This document shows positions 53,288 through 64,000 of a DNA stretch of 64,000 nt, piece after piece. The position numbers and the translations under genes are program-made. Below the pieces are notes generated by a model that was given only the letters and a program-made list of their open reading frames with translations, searched no databases and was not told the origin of the DNA. Within the stretch, counting starts at the first letter, position 1, and each line of letters begins with the position of its first letter. This DNA comes from Cryptomeria japonica (taxonomy: Eukaryota > Streptophyta > Pinopsida > Cupressales > Cupressaceae): NCBI RefSeq assembly GCF_030272615.1, contig NC_081409.1, positions 474,604,573 to 474,668,572 on the forward strand. Direction: 5' to 3'.

Positions 53288-54554
53288 TGGTGTCAAGTCG
53301 GGTTTTAAGCCCAATCTTGCACCATTTTTGGTCATTTGGTGTCAAGTCAAGCTTTTAATCCAATCTTGCACCATTATGGTCAATGTTGGTGTAAATCAAA
53401 CTTATAAATCTGATTTACACCATCTTAGGCAAGATGATGCAAGTCGGACTCGTAAGTCTAATTTACATCATTATAATGCACATTTTGGCATGATATCTCA
53501 TTTAATGATTTAAGATTTTGATTTATATCGGGTTTCTTTTATTTCTTTATTATCAATTCATGCCCTAATTTTCTTCATTATTTTCATGGATATTCTTAAG
53601 GCATTGAAGCTTTAGTTTGGAGTCGATTTGTTAAACCCTGGTATGTTTTTCGTTCTTCCCTTTGTGTTTTTCCATAGTTGAATTTTAATATAAATATACA
53701 TATCAAAGTTTCCCCTGATATGGATACTATCGATATTAAAATCTATTTTGTTATATTTGATTGTTACCAAGCCTTGGTATTGTATGAATTCAAGTTTAAG
53801 AGCCGACACACACCAAAGCCTTGACTTTGATGTGTGTCGAGCCTTCAAACCCAAATCACATAATTATTTGTCTTCCTTGTTTTATTGTGTCTTTACATGG
53901 TGTTGAGTCGGGTTTTGAACCCAACACACACCATAGAAAATAGCTATGATGTGTGATGGGTTCAACCCCGACCCACATCATTTCAATGTTTTGCTTTTTT
54001 CACATTCCATGGTGTGTGGTGGGGATGTAATCCCATCACACACCAAAGCTTTACTCAATGGTATGTCGTGGGGTTACAAACCTACCACCCACCATCCTTG
54101 TCTTTCTCTCTTTTGGTGTCGATCAGGTTTAGAACCCCGCTCGACACTATTTTGCATTTTGATAGTTTTTTGTTAAGTGCTTTCCCTTAGGTGTTGATTG
54201 GGGTTGTATCCCCGATTGACACCAAATCTTTCCTTTTCAGTGTAAATTAGGGATATAACCCTGATCCACACCATATGTTGATTTATCCTTATGTGGTGTA
54301 TATCAAAACTTGTAACTCTGATATGCACCTTCTTTTGATGATTATTCCCAAGTGTATATCGGGCTTGTAAGTCTGATATGCACCCTTTAGTGTTTTGTGG
54401 TTTTCTTAGGTGTAGATCGTGGATAAATATACACCTGAGTTGATTTTTTGCTATCTTTTAGATTCAAATCGGTCTTATAAGTCCAATATGCACTTGTTTG
54501 TGATTTTCCACTTATGTTAAGTGCAAATTGGACTTATAAGTCCGATTTGCACCT
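53288..54554. repeat. Array of about 17 palindromic hairpins
   Basis: Units of about 36 bases, each an imperfect palindrome with a 4-8 base centre, spaced 12-60 bases apart by T-rich sequence. Clear units: 53,288-53,324, 53,337-53,373, 53,387-53,422, 53,435-53,470, 53,898-53,933, 53,947-53,980, 54,010-54,045, 54,059-54,094, 54,114-54,149, 54,189-54,224, 54,239-54,273, 54,294-54,330, 54,351-54,386, 54,408-54,437, 54,460-54,495 and 54,519-54,554; 53,829-53,862 is weak. Arms differ between units but pair within a unit, for example TGGTGTGTGGTGGGG/TCCCATCACACACCA and GTGCAAATTGGACTT/AAGTCCGATTTGCAC. 53,471-53,828 holds only decayed traces. Confidence 0.85.
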
Positions 54555-54691
54555 AATTCACACACTTACAAATTGGTGATTTTTAGTCAATTTGTGATTG
54601 ATCAAAGGTTTTTGTTCTATCAAATGAGATTCCTATGGAGGCTAATCATCTCAAATGATAATATTTTCATGTTGTAGTACATTAATTGCAA

Positions 54692-57600
54692 ATGATGGAT
54701 CCCTCACCTAGTAAGAGATCAATAAAGTTCAAAAAGCAAGAAATTCATCCAGTTTTTCCTCCTTTGTATGTATCATCCAAAATTGATAATATAAGGGATA
54801 CAGAGATTGGCCATGTGGAACTCGATAAATTCTTGAAAAGAGTCAAAGAGCTATCAGTGTCTTACAAAATGAAGCCCACCATCAATAGTGGAATTCATCT
54901 GGTGGCGGCCTTTCCTATGTCTAGCTAGAATCCAGAATTTGTGTTGGCTCTTGCCAACATGTATGACCCTACCACCAGATCAATGAAGGATGTAAATGGA
55001 AAGAAGACAATCATCAAGCTTGATGAAGACTTCTTTGACATAATTTTCAAGAGTCCACCCATAGAGAAATATGCCAATATTGACATGCAATCAGTGTGTC
55101 CTACTTTGATAACAATTCAAATAAGTGTAGGAGGAATATGAATGATAATTGGTAAAAAACTCCTAGGCCTACAATTGCAAGATGGCCAGAGACTCTTTCT
55201 CATAGTGATTTCATTGAAGAGGTCAATGATCTCATCACTCTTCTTAGTAGGTTAAAGGGCCTCCCAACTTCCAACACTTATTAGAAGTGGATGTATCAAT
55301 ACATTCACATTATCAGGCAAAACAAGAAGTAGATATTTTGGGGCAAGTAGATTGCAGATGCTTTGTGTGAGCAGTTAGCTAAGGTGCCCACCACCTTGAA
55401 ATTTTATATGACTTCTTATCTTGTCTATGCAGATACCTCAATCGGGAATTTTCTAGGTTTATCTACCATAGGTAACAAGAGTCGGTTCCTCTTTACAAGT
55501 ATTTCTCTCAGTTAAATCTCAAGGAGAGTTTACACTATTTTAGGAGAGTCAATGATGCCTTATTTTCTCACTACATGTGCTTTTTTGATAAAGATCTTCA
55601 GATAAGAGAGTGTTAGATGAGGCTTAGAGGGTGGTGAGTGATTATGGTTGTATTTTCTTACAATTCCTAACATTTACATATATCAGAATTGGATGCTTTG
55701 ATGGATAACCCTTCATGATTCCAAGGTATCCGTCAGATAAGATCATCCTTATGGAGATGGCTCGATAAATTATATCAATCCATGAGCATCAATCTAGAGC
55801 TCATAGATAGGTCTCAAGTTCTACATTTCCATGTGGAGATACTTCATCAACTCCACCTACAAGGAATGTGCCATGGAGGAGGAGATGAAGAGAGTGACCA
55901 TGAGATTCTTCAATGCCAGAAAATATTTTGATTATAGGGGCATGAAGAACAAGATCAAGAAGAGTTACACCCATGTCCACAGAATTGAAGATGTATGGAT
56001 TGATTGCAGAACCAAAGAGGACATCCAGAAACTTGACTACTGTCATTTGACAGTAGAACAAATTGAGAATTTTGATCTTACTGATATTCCAAAGGATCTT
56101 GAAGAGGATGGAGACATCCTAGATCCTATGTATGAAAATAACAAAGTTGTTGGATCACCTTTGTCTCTTATTTAGTGGTCCCAAAAGGAGAATACTTTAA
56201 TAAGGACCAGATTCCATAATATCCTTGCTAATACCAATGTTTGATTGAATCTACATGGTGTTTAGTTGAAGCCTTTCTAGACCAGATCCGAGGATGACAT
56301 CGCAGGACCTGTGGGATTGACTTTTGAACTAAGGAACAAGAACAAACAAGATCATGCAGCTCCTAAAGGTCCAAAATTCAAGTTTACTGTCGAAAAAGGT
56401 AAGAGCCAAGGTGAGACTTCAACTCAAGAGACTCAAACTCATGAAGAGGTTGATGAATGAGAAGAAGAAGAAGAAAATGAAGGTGAGCAACAACAAGAAG
56501 ATGAACCAAAGAATGAGCAGGAACAAGAGGAAGGATAATTTGATGAGGAGGGATTACCTGAAATCCCAAGTACTTCCCAGTCTCAAGAAACACAAGAAGG
56601 TGTTCCTCCTACGTCATGTGATATCATAGGTACTACTTCAATCTTAGTTATTGATACTATTCCTTTAGGTTCCACTGTGTCATTTTCATCACAAGCTCCT
56701 GAAATTCATGTTCTTCCCTCCACTTCTACAAGTGAATCTTCCCTTGATACACCTCATGATAAGCTTGATATTGTTTTCCTTCCCAATTTGTTTGAGGTTA
56801 CTTCTTCCATGTTGGAAGATTTTGATAACTTCATGTCAGAAGCCCAAATTCCTCCTCAAGTTTCTACTACTCCAAATCCACCTGCCATTGTTACCTCAAC
56901 TTTACTCATTGTTACTAAAAGAGTTCAGTCTCAGAAATTGGCAACACAAGGGTTGACTACTGGAGTGGATGATGATACACCTTAGCCACCCTAGCTAGTG
57001 TCTAACACTCCTAAAAGAAAGAAGAAATCCATCTCCCTAGATGACTTTGATTTTAGTCAATTGGTGCCTATTAAGCCCAAAGTCACAAAGAAGGCCAAGA
57101 CTTTGTCTAGATTAAGAATACATCAGTCAAAGAACAAATATGTGGAAATAGAAATCCCTACTCTGGACACAGACTTGGATAAAGTGCATCCTACTAATTA
57201 TGTCATAAAAAGGATTGATTTGGGAAAACAAACACATGAAGGTAAAATTTAAAATGCTCAAACTTCTTTCCAGCATCTTGCGGCAATGTTCAATAAAGAG
57301 AAAGTTAAGAAAGATAAGTTGAAGAAACAAGTTGACCAACTCACAGAAGTTTGGATCAAGATTACCAAATCATCTGAGGTAGTTGAGCCAATCACTTCTT
57401 TAGTGGATGAGAAAATTGTTAAACAACCTAAACAAGTCAATTATTATGGGAGAATAGTTGGTGAATGGATGGATAGATTGTTGAGCTAAGGGACTCATCT
57501 TCTATGTTCAACAAATACTCTTATGAATAACTTGGAGGAGGTAAAAATTGAAATTGATAAAACTTTAAATATGTTTTCAAATAAATTGGAAGCACGTGAG

Positions 57601-58146
57601 AAGGACTTCGACTCTTGGCTGAAGTTAGAGGATTTCTAGTTGGATGTGTTAGTTTATAATGGAGTGATACCTTCATGAGATATGTACATTAAGCAAAGAG
57701 AAATAATAGAACATAAAATGAACATAATAGAGTTTCTTATGAAAGATTTGAGGAAAGCACAAAAATAATGTAATGAAAAAGAGAAAGACATCATTCGGAA
57801 GATATCAGCTCTTCCTTGCATTTCCCTTGATGAAAACCATAAGCCCCTTCATGAGGATGCTATTGTCAAAGACTTCAGTTTGCTAATTGGTGAAGAAATT
57901 GACAATCAAGCTTTCTCATTATCCTCAATTGATAAGTTGATCTATATCCAAGTAAATTTGGATGATCTAGCTTCACTTTTGAAAAAGCACAAGAAATGCT
58001 ACATGAGCCTCAGAGATTCTATCACCCGGGTCAAGGTCATAACAAGTCACACCAAGGGACCTAATCAGAAACTGATAAATGCAACTCTACAAAAGTTTGA
58101 GGAATTCATGAAGCATGATCAAAATGGAGTATCATTAGACACTTAG
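54692..58146 (+). pseudogene. Accessory ORF of Element 5
   Basis: It starts at ATG 54,692 (MMDPSPSKRSIKFKKQEIHP), the first ATG after the hairpin leader. N-terminal region: VELDKFLKRVKELSVSYKM, NSGIHLVAAFPMSS and VNGKKTIIKLDEDFFDIIF (54,800-55,060). Middle: KWMYQYIHIIRQN and KFYMTSYLVY (55,288-55,435), then IKKSYTHVHRIEDVWIDC (about 55,960). A Lys/Glu/Ser/Pro-rich linker follows (56,350-57,130). C-terminal coiled coils: KEKVKKDKLKKQVDQLTEVW (57,300), EWMDRLLS.GT and IYIQVNLDDLASLLKKHKK (57,940). It ends at TAG 58,144. Stops (TAG 54,926, TGA 55,139 and more) and at least two frameshifts break it. It is the clear relative of element A's split ORF and shares layout with those of Elements 1 and 2. 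Function unknown. Confidence 0.65.
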
Positions 58147-58405
58147 AATTTTTCATAGTTTATAATGTGTAGATGCATTTTTGAATAAGACTTTGACACT
58201 TCAAGTGTCATTTGTATTGAGTTATTTCACTTAGGCAATGCACAAGTCCAAAGTCAATTGGGACTCTTCTTTGACTTAGTCATAGTTTTTCCTAGTTTTT
58301 CTCAACGCACCTCTCCTATATATATATGTGTTTGCTTATTGTAATTTCTATCTAGAACCTTTAATATATGTGTTGAAACTCTTTCGAAGTGAAGAGAAAA
58401 AGTGA

Positions 58406-59002
58406 GACTTTGTGTTCCTATTGTGATTTTAAAAACTTGATGAAATAAGAAGAAATCTTTGGCATCCAGACTTTGTGTTCGATTCATTTGTGTTTTATGG
58501 TGAGAGTGTTCTTTTGTCATTTTCATTATAAATTCTTATTTTTCTCAAGTAAAGGTGTTTTGAGAGAATATTGTTAAAGTGTAGAGGCAATTGTTAATTT
58601 GTGAACTTTGTGTCATATTTTAATTCTTATTAAAAGGATTAGGAATTGGTGATTGTGATATCATTTTGAAGACTTTGTGCTTCATATTGGTATTTTCAAG
58701 ATAAATTCAGTTGAAATATATTAAGGTTACACTTTGCAGACTTTGTGCTTTATTATGTCATCTTGGAAAGGGAAATCATGACTTGGAGACTTTGAGCTTC
58801 ATATTATCATTTCAGAAAAATATTATCAAAAGTTGTAATCAGGACTTAGTTTAAAAACTTTGTGCTTTACTCTGATTTTCTTAATTAACAAGTTGGGTTA
58901 CACAAGTATTTGTAAAAATGTTGATAGGATAGCAGTGAGTTTTAAGACTTTGATCCTAAGCAATCTTTCCCATCCCGGAGAAGCAACAAAGGACTTTGTG
59001 CC
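58406..59002 (+). repeat. ~67-bp tandem repeat marked by GACTTTGTGCTTCAT
   Basis: Copies of GACTTTGTG or close variants start at about 58,406, 58,469, 58,603, 58,671, 58,739, 58,788, 58,855, 58,946 and 58,992; several gaps are 63-68 bases and one is about twice that. Text between copies is also related (ATTTTCA.., GATAAATTCAGTTG). It lies 3' of the accessory ORF. Confidence 0.65.
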
Positions 59003-59580
59003 TTTATAGAAACTTTGCTTCTTTCCTTATCCATACTGTATCATTATTGTATTCTAAGTTAATTTATAACAATGAAATTGTAAGAATTATTGCTACTCTA
59101 TATTGTCAATTCTTTCCTAAAAAAAAGAGGAAAAGAATAACATCTATCTTGAAAGAAGAGGATAGAATGATGTACCGCCCAAATTAGATTAGAAATGAAA
59201 CTTGTATCTTATTTTAGAGAGGTAGAGTAGTGAATCACATGAGGAGGAGCCTTTAATATATATGTGATGGCCTAACTTACCCCCGGATAGCCCAATGTTG
59301 ATTACCTCCCTCCAGGGTAGAGGCCTGATAAACTAGGAATCCATCCTTCACCCCTAAGTAGTGAACTCCCACTGGGGAATCCAACCTAATGGCCTAACAT
59401 AAAGGTGGTGGTTGGCCTAACATTCTTTCATGTTGAGCATCCGGTTTCTAGTTTCAGCTAGTTCCATCTTGTATTTGCCTTCCCTTAGAAATTAGGAGAT
59501 ATTTAATCTCATGTTGTTGTGGTTGAAACCAAAATTTTATAAACTCTCCTAGTTTTCAAAATTTTCAACCAATAATTTTT
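59003..59580 (+). other. 3' part of Element 5 without a gene
   Basis: About 580 bases. The phrase TGGCCTAAC recurs three times (about 59,267, 59,391 and 59,413), and CCCCGGATAG/CCTCCAGGG stretches give local GC-rich patches. No gene or RNA was recognised. Confidence 0.4.
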
Positions 59581-59862
59581 ATTTTGACAGGTTTGGAGTC
59601 TGATTTTAACGGCAAGTGATGGAGGACCAATTCAAGATCTAGCCCCGGCATATCTATGTAAGACCATGTAAAGTTGATCTACTTCTCAAGGAAAAACTTG
59701 ACAAATTCTGCTCTTTCTTCTTCTGATAGTGAAGCCAAAAAGTGCATGACTTTAGGGTTGTCAAGTGTACCCAAATTAATTTATGTAATCACCTCTACAA
59801 GAAATGCTGATTTATCTTGGCTTGATAGGGGTATGTCCAATCATCCATCCTTGGGCACCTGG
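59581..59862 (-). pseudogene. Gypsy A family fragment, upstream of RT (continues 50,966-53,095)
   Basis: It aligns base by base with 44,105-44,375 of element A (for example AAGTTGATCTACTTCTCAA, AGGGTTGTCAAGTG and CATCCTTGGGCACCT). It is cut on the right by the chromovirus LTR starting at 59,863. No usable frame remains. Confidence 0.8.
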
Positions 59863-61480
59863 TGTAGGGCACCTAGTACTCCAAGAATGTAAGCTTTGAT
59901 TTCTTTTAGTTTGTGTGTTAATGTGTGATGTAATAATGGACCAACTATTGAGGACTCAGTAGAGCCATGGTTGAGTTGTCCAAATTTTGGTTTGAGTCAA
60001 TTATGCTCAGGATGTTGTTAACCTTAGAAGTGAGATGCTTAGGTAGTTCACAGGAAAAATACTCAAAATGAATGTACTCATGAATTAGGAATCAATTGAG
60101 TTGTGTTTATGTCTTGTAAGGTGTTTGAGGACCTTCAAGAGTCTTAGAATGCAATAGAATGCAAAATTTCATCCTGGAGCAAAAGTTGTCAAAAGTTGTT
60201 GAGCAACATTTTGCAATTTCTTGCAAAAGTTGCATTTTTGGTTATGGGTGTTAGGAAGTTGGTTGAACCGGCTAAAACTAGTGGACAAAAGAAAAATTTC
60301 ACTTCATTGTACGGGTTAGAGGATTGGAAATGCAAGAATAAGTTTTTGGCTTGTGAGACAATCTTGTTTTCGTCAGTTTTTTATAGTTTTGTCTTGTTTT
60401 CATTGCTTGTACGGTCCAGTACAGACTAGATGGTGTAAACTCATTGCCATATTTGTATATTCATTGTATTTCTTTTCAATAAGGTTGGTTTTTAGGTTTG
60501 ATTGTTCTAGGTTGTAAATATTTCTCTCATTCTTTGCAACTAGGAGCAAAACCCTTACCAGTAGGGTTTAAGAGCAAAAAATGGCTCTAGCCTAGGAATT
60601 CTTTGATGGCACTTGTTGAAATAATTAAGAATGATAAGTTAGGGTCTTTACATAGGTTTGGAATATGGTTTTTGATGATGCAGGTCCAGGAGGAGTAGAA
60701 ACAATGAAGACCTAGGCTCACCGATGGGAGTAGGTGAGTTAGGACAGTAAGCAAAGTGCGATTTGTGAGCACTTGGAGATTGATGCAAGCCCAAGTGGCA
60801 TATGTATGGAAATCCCTTAGAGTGTCCTTGTAGGTTCCCAAGGTGTTTAAATCAGGAGATTTGACTGGTGAAAGGTTCTAGACCAATTTTGACAATCCAC
60901 CGGTTAAGCCTAAAACCCCACAAAATAGTGCAGCATTGGAAACCACACCTTTACAGATAACCCAGATGCACTTTTCCAATATTGTCTATAACTTCCAAAA
61001 GGGTATCCTAATCCATGATTTATTCCTAGGATTGTTTGGGACTTTTACAAATTAAACCCCAAAAACCGCTTAAGGAGGGCCAATGCAATTAGGCCAATTT
61101 TGGTGCCGGTAGAGACCTAGAAGGCTTGAGAAACCATGGCGATGGATTTGGTAAGTCTTAAAATTCAAAACACAATGAAGACACCTTATTAATGCATTGG
61201 GAAACTATAAGAAAAGTTGGTGTGTTAAGATCCTAGCAGGGGTGGTTGGAGCCCAGGAGAGGTGAGTGTGAGTAACTGAGGTGACAACCTCAAGTGGAGG
61301 AGTTGACTATCGAGAAACCATTTGATATACCTAGGAGGAAAGTCAAGAAGGTTTAGACCGTGGTGGTCTCATTGTCATAACCCTTACCAAGTGTCATAGG
61401 GAGGACTTGAGTAGTTGAAGGGTTGAGTAGGACAAGTCACTCAAGAAGGTGAAACAAACAAGGCTCCAAGACTCTCTGCA
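59863..61480 (+). repeat. Candidate 5' LTR of chromovirus-like gypsy
   Basis: The left end TGTAGGGCACC is placed where homology to the gypsy A fragment stops. The right end ..CTCTCTGCA (or ..GCATCA at 61,483) lies just before the primer-binding site. The 1.6 kb in between has no gene. The 3' LTR is outside the window, so limits and length are unconfirmed. Confidence 0.5.
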
Positions 61481-61486
61481 TCAGAG

Positions 61487-61500
61487 TGGTATGAGAGCCA
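61487..61500 (+). promoter_or_regulatory. Initiator-Met primer-binding site
   Basis: TGGTATGAGAGCCA, one base from TGGTATCAGAGCCA. It lies 54 bases before the gag ATG at 61,554. Confidence 0.8.
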
Positions 61501-61553
61501 TTCTTTGAAAGATTTGGTGTATGTAAGATTGTGAAGAATCAAAAGTCAGTTCA

Positions 61554-62640
61554 ATGCCTCTAAAGGAAATGATTCCAGAAACCATCCGGCAGATGCTGGC
61601 AAAGATGATAGAAGGATTGAAGGATGCAGAAGGAAGCAGAGGAACCCAAGAGGTAAAGAAGCAGAAGGGAAAGGTTAAGACAGAATGGGGTGGTGAGACT
61701 GATGAAGAAGTGGAATATGGAGAGGAACCAGTAATAGTAGTTATGCCTCAAGACCAAAAGTTATTCCTAGATGTAGTCAAATCCATTTATAAGGACAATC
61801 TGGATGGATTACCCACATATGGAGGAAACCTCAATGGAGAAGAGTTGATAGATTGGATAGAAGCTTTCAAAAATCATTTTGATTACAAAGAGGTAGTAGA
61901 AGAGAAAAGAGTTAATGTGGCCAAATCAAGAATGAGAGGATCAGGATTGGTTTGGTGGAATATGATGCAAGAAGAAAGGGTACAAGAGGGCAAAAAAGAG
62001 GATAACTTCATGGGAGCGTATGAAGATTAGACTTAAGGAACAATTAGAATTTGAACTTCGTAATCTCCTAGAAGATAACTTCATGGGAGCGTATGAAGAT
62101 TAGACTTAAGGAACAATTCCTTCTAGGAGATTATGAAGTTCAAATTCATAAGAGACTACAAAATCTAAAACAAAGGGAGTTAGATGTAAATTCATACACT
62201 GAAGAGTTCCATAAGCTTAGTTTGAGGGCTAGAAAGCTTGAGAATGAGGTGGAAAAGTTGGCCAGGTATATGAATGGCCTTAGATAGAATATACAAGATG
62301 AAATAAGTATCCTCACACCAGACACTATCCATAAGTGTTTTCAGTTGGCCCTAAGGGCAGAAGAGAAGATCAAAAGGAGGAGTGAGAAAAATCAGAAACA
62401 TAGGGGAGGAAAGAATTTCAGAGGTAGAGGGAACTTTGGTAGAGGGAAACAATCACCAAGAAGTGAAGAGTAGCAAGGCCAAGAAGGCAGTGGAGACTCT
62501 CAGAGAGAAACATTTAGAGGATTCTATAGAGGAAGGAGCAATTTTAGGGGCAGGTTTGGAAACTCAGGTAGAGGAAATACAGTTTTCACCAGTAGGTGTT
62601 ATCATTGCAATCAAGTTGGGCATACCATGAGTAAGTGCCT
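61554..62640 (+). pseudogene. gag: Gag of chromovirus-like gypsy
   Basis: ATG 61,554 (MPLKEMIPETIRQMLAKMIE). The capsid core has LDGLPTYGGNLNGEELIDWI and EAFKNHFDYKEVVEEKRVNV (61,800-61,915), then SGLVWWNMMQEER. A single-base slip, probably in the A-run at 61,991-61,996, shifts the frame. A 73-bp duplication (62,046-62,118) then disrupts it again before MKIRLKEQFLLGDYEVQ resumes. A zinc knuckle CYHCNQVGHTMSKC ends the protein at about 62,598-62,638. The middle 62,380-62,590 is Arg/Gly/Ser-rich in one frame. Confidence 0.85.
62046..62118. repeat. 73-bp templated insertion with direct and inverted copies
   Basis: 62,001-62,045 is repeated exactly as 62,074-62,118 (45 bases). The piece between, 62,047-62,074, is the reverse complement of 62,119-62,146 with one to two mismatches. 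This is the footprint of a replication template switch. Confidence 0.9.
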
Positions 62641-63388
62641 AGGAAAAGCCTCAAGCTCCACAAGCTCATACATGGGGGAAAGAAGAGCTCAATTGTTGCA
62701 AGAGGAGGACACTCAGAGTGTAACTTCTTCAATCAGCAAAGCAGGCCCAGTGAAAGAGGGAGAAAATTTGATGATGAGGAGAACAATGCTCAAGATACCC
62801 CAAGCTCAAGAGCCACCACAAAGGAAAAGCTTGTTTAGGACCACCTATAGGTCACATGGAAAGATTTGTAAAGTGATTGTAGATTCAAGTTCCACTGATA
62901 ATATTGTCTCAGTTGAAATGGTGGACAAACTCAAACTAAAAAGATTGCCTCACCTCACTCCCTATAAGGTGTCATGGCTCAATCGGGGTCAACATGTATT
63001 GGTTGATGAACAAGCATGGGTGGATTTTGAAACTGGTGAGTACAAGGATAGATTATTATGTGACATATTGCCTATGGATGCTTGTCATTTTCTGTTGGGT
63101 CATCCATGGTAGTATCATGTGAAAGCTACTCATGATGGGGAGAAGAACAACTATCTTATCATCAAGAACGGGAAAAAGTATCAAATGGATCCACTACCTG
63201 AACCAAAGCAAGAAAAACAAATAGGCTCAAGTGTGATGCTGATGAGTGGAAAAGAGTTTCTCAAAGTATTGAAACAAGAAGGACATCAAGGCCATGCTAT
63301 AGTGTTGAAACTTAGTGAAGAAGCTAAGGTACATCCAATGAGTGAAGTGCCTCAAGAGGTGCAAGAACTACTCAAACATTATGCATAA
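62641..63388 (+). pseudogene. pro: Aspartic protease region of chromovirus-like gypsy
   Basis: In frame after the knuckle: linker, then the protease at about 62,830-63,110 with RTTYRSHGKICKVIVDSSST, where the family has D-S-G-S/T; Gly is now Ser. DNIVSVEMVDKLKLK, LCDILPMDACHFLLGHPW and a TAG at 63,110 follow. The next frame (63,119-63,388) is the usual linker to RT, ending VQELLKHYA, with TAA for the next codon. Confidence 0.85.
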
Positions 63389-64000
63389 GTGATAGGGGAT
63401 GACTTACCTGATTCCTTGCCTCTAATGAGAGATGTAAATCATCAAATAGACTTAATACCAGGGGCCAATCTACCAAACAAAGCTGCCTACAAAATGACAC
63501 CTAGTCAAAATGAAGAGATCACCAAACAAGTGCAAGAACTCTTAGATAAAGGGTTTATCAAGAAGAGTTTCTCATGCCAAGGTTTGAAGACCTATTAGAC
63601 AATCTAGGAAGTGCAAGCTACTTCAGAAAGGTGGACTTAAAGTCTGGTTACCATCAAATTAGAATCAGACTTGGAGATGAATGGAAGACAACCTTTAGAA
63701 CCAATGCAGGCCTATATGAGTGGTTGGTGATGCCATTTGGCCTCACCAATGCACCTAGTACCTTCCAAAGGCTCATGAATGAAGTCTTAGTTGATTTTAT
63801 TGGTATATTTGTAATTGTATATATTGATGACATTTTGAGCTATAGCAGGTTCAAGGAGGAACACCTCAAGCATTTGGAGATGGTTTTGAAGAAGTTGAAG
63901 GAGGCTCAACTCAAGATTAACCTTGAAAAATGTGAATTTTTGAAAACAGAGATGGTATACCTTAGTTTTGTTATTTCTCATGGATGTTTAAAAATGGATC
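63389..64000 (+). pseudogene. pol: Reverse transcriptase of chromovirus-like gypsy, cut by window end
   Basis: Start of RT: DLPDSLPLMRDVNHQIDLIP, YKMTPSQNEEITKQVQELLD and KGFIKKSFS. The text then jumps at about 63,573 to [20 protein letters not shown], so the segment with the VPKKDG.WR motif (some 45 codons) is deleted. [44 protein letters not shown] and the catalytic YIDDIL (about 63,820) follow, then [11 protein letters not shown]. RNase H and integrase would lie beyond 64,000. Confidence 0.9.

Larger units (their letters stand above)
53096..59580 (+). mobile_element. Element 5: insertion with hairpin leader and accessory ORF
   Basis: Its limits come from comparing the split gypsy copy with element A: the gypsy sequence stops at 53,095 and resumes at 59,581. 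It begins TGTTATCCTTG (which itself folds with AACAAGATAA at 53,122-53,135) and contains a hairpin array, an accessory ORF and a ~67-bp repeat array. I found no LTR pair, gag, RT or primer-binding site, and the right end does not read CA. It may be a non-autonomous LTR element with decayed or very diverged LTRs, or something else. Confidence 0.55.

Noticed and set aside
53288-54554. CRISPR-like array
   Set aside because: Regular spacing of palindromic repeats suggested it at first, but repeats are not identical, spacers are T-rich and related, and the setting is a plant retroelement.
59863-61480. Host gene between the gypsy fragment and chromovirus gag
   Set aside because: ORFs are short and unrelated; the position directly before the primer-binding site makes it LTR.
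1-64000. tRNA, rRNA or ordinary host genes
   Set aside because: I looked for cloverleaf-like CCA-less tRNA patterns, rRNA words and exon-like conserved proteins on both strands and saw none that I could support by eye.

Overview
The window reads as intergenic DNA of a large plant genome, most likely a gymnosperm such as a conifer; that is an inference from the density, age and type of the repeats. I found no host gene. Nearly everything is decayed LTR retrotransposon, AT-rich, with few CpG sites and premature stops that are mostly TAG where the family has Gln. This fits C-to-T decay of methylated CAG (CHG) sites.

Left nest (1-45,150). The oldest layer is a minus-strand Ty3/gypsy element (A): pol 45,150->41,048, then an accessory ORF that starts at 40,003 and has been cut into three pieces (40,003->39,510, 12,582->11,159, 4,585->3,552), then a candidate LTR (3,407->2,550), a primer-binding site and a gag (2,244->721). 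A copia-type LTR (1-720) abuts the gag. Element 1 (4,586-11,158, plus; TSD GTTTC/GTTTT) is a copia-type non-autonomous element with a coiled-coil/zinc-knuckle gag and a ~1,080-codon accessory ORF but no pol. Element 2 (12,583-39,509, plus; TSD GAACC/TAACC) is an Athila/Tat-like gypsy with gag, protease, RT, RNase H, integrase and a downstream accessory ORF. Element 2 was itself hit by a 4.28-kb solo LTR (15,350-19,633, TSD GCAAC) and, inside its 3' LTR, by Element 3 (26,875-38,342, minus; TSD TATTG). Element 3 has no pol, carries three LTRs instead of two and encodes a Gln/Asn-rich protein.

Right part (45,150-64,000). Here lie a duplicated copia 3' end with hairpin repeats (45,160-46,326), a copia element truncated within its RT (46,327 to about 50,965), and a second copy of the gypsy A family (50,966-53,095 and 59,581-59,862) split by Element 5 (53,096-59,580). 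Element 5 has a leader of about 17 palindromic hairpins, an accessory ORF of the same family as A, and a 3' array of a ~67-bp repeat. Last is the 5' half of a plus-strand chromovirus-like gypsy that runs off the window.

The most unusual signals are: (1) arrays of short palindromes in which arms differ between units but stay complementary within a unit (53,288-54,554; 45,583-45,943; 40,457-40,769); (2) an accessory ORF family shared by four otherwise different retroelements; (3) element-specific short words scattered through both LTRs and coding sequence (ACCGGYA in Element 1, ACCGAG in the copia, TTCCTGCAGCMA in Element 2). Together these allow the hypothesis, not proven here, that the accessory proteins act on their own element through dispersed DNA or RNA motifs.
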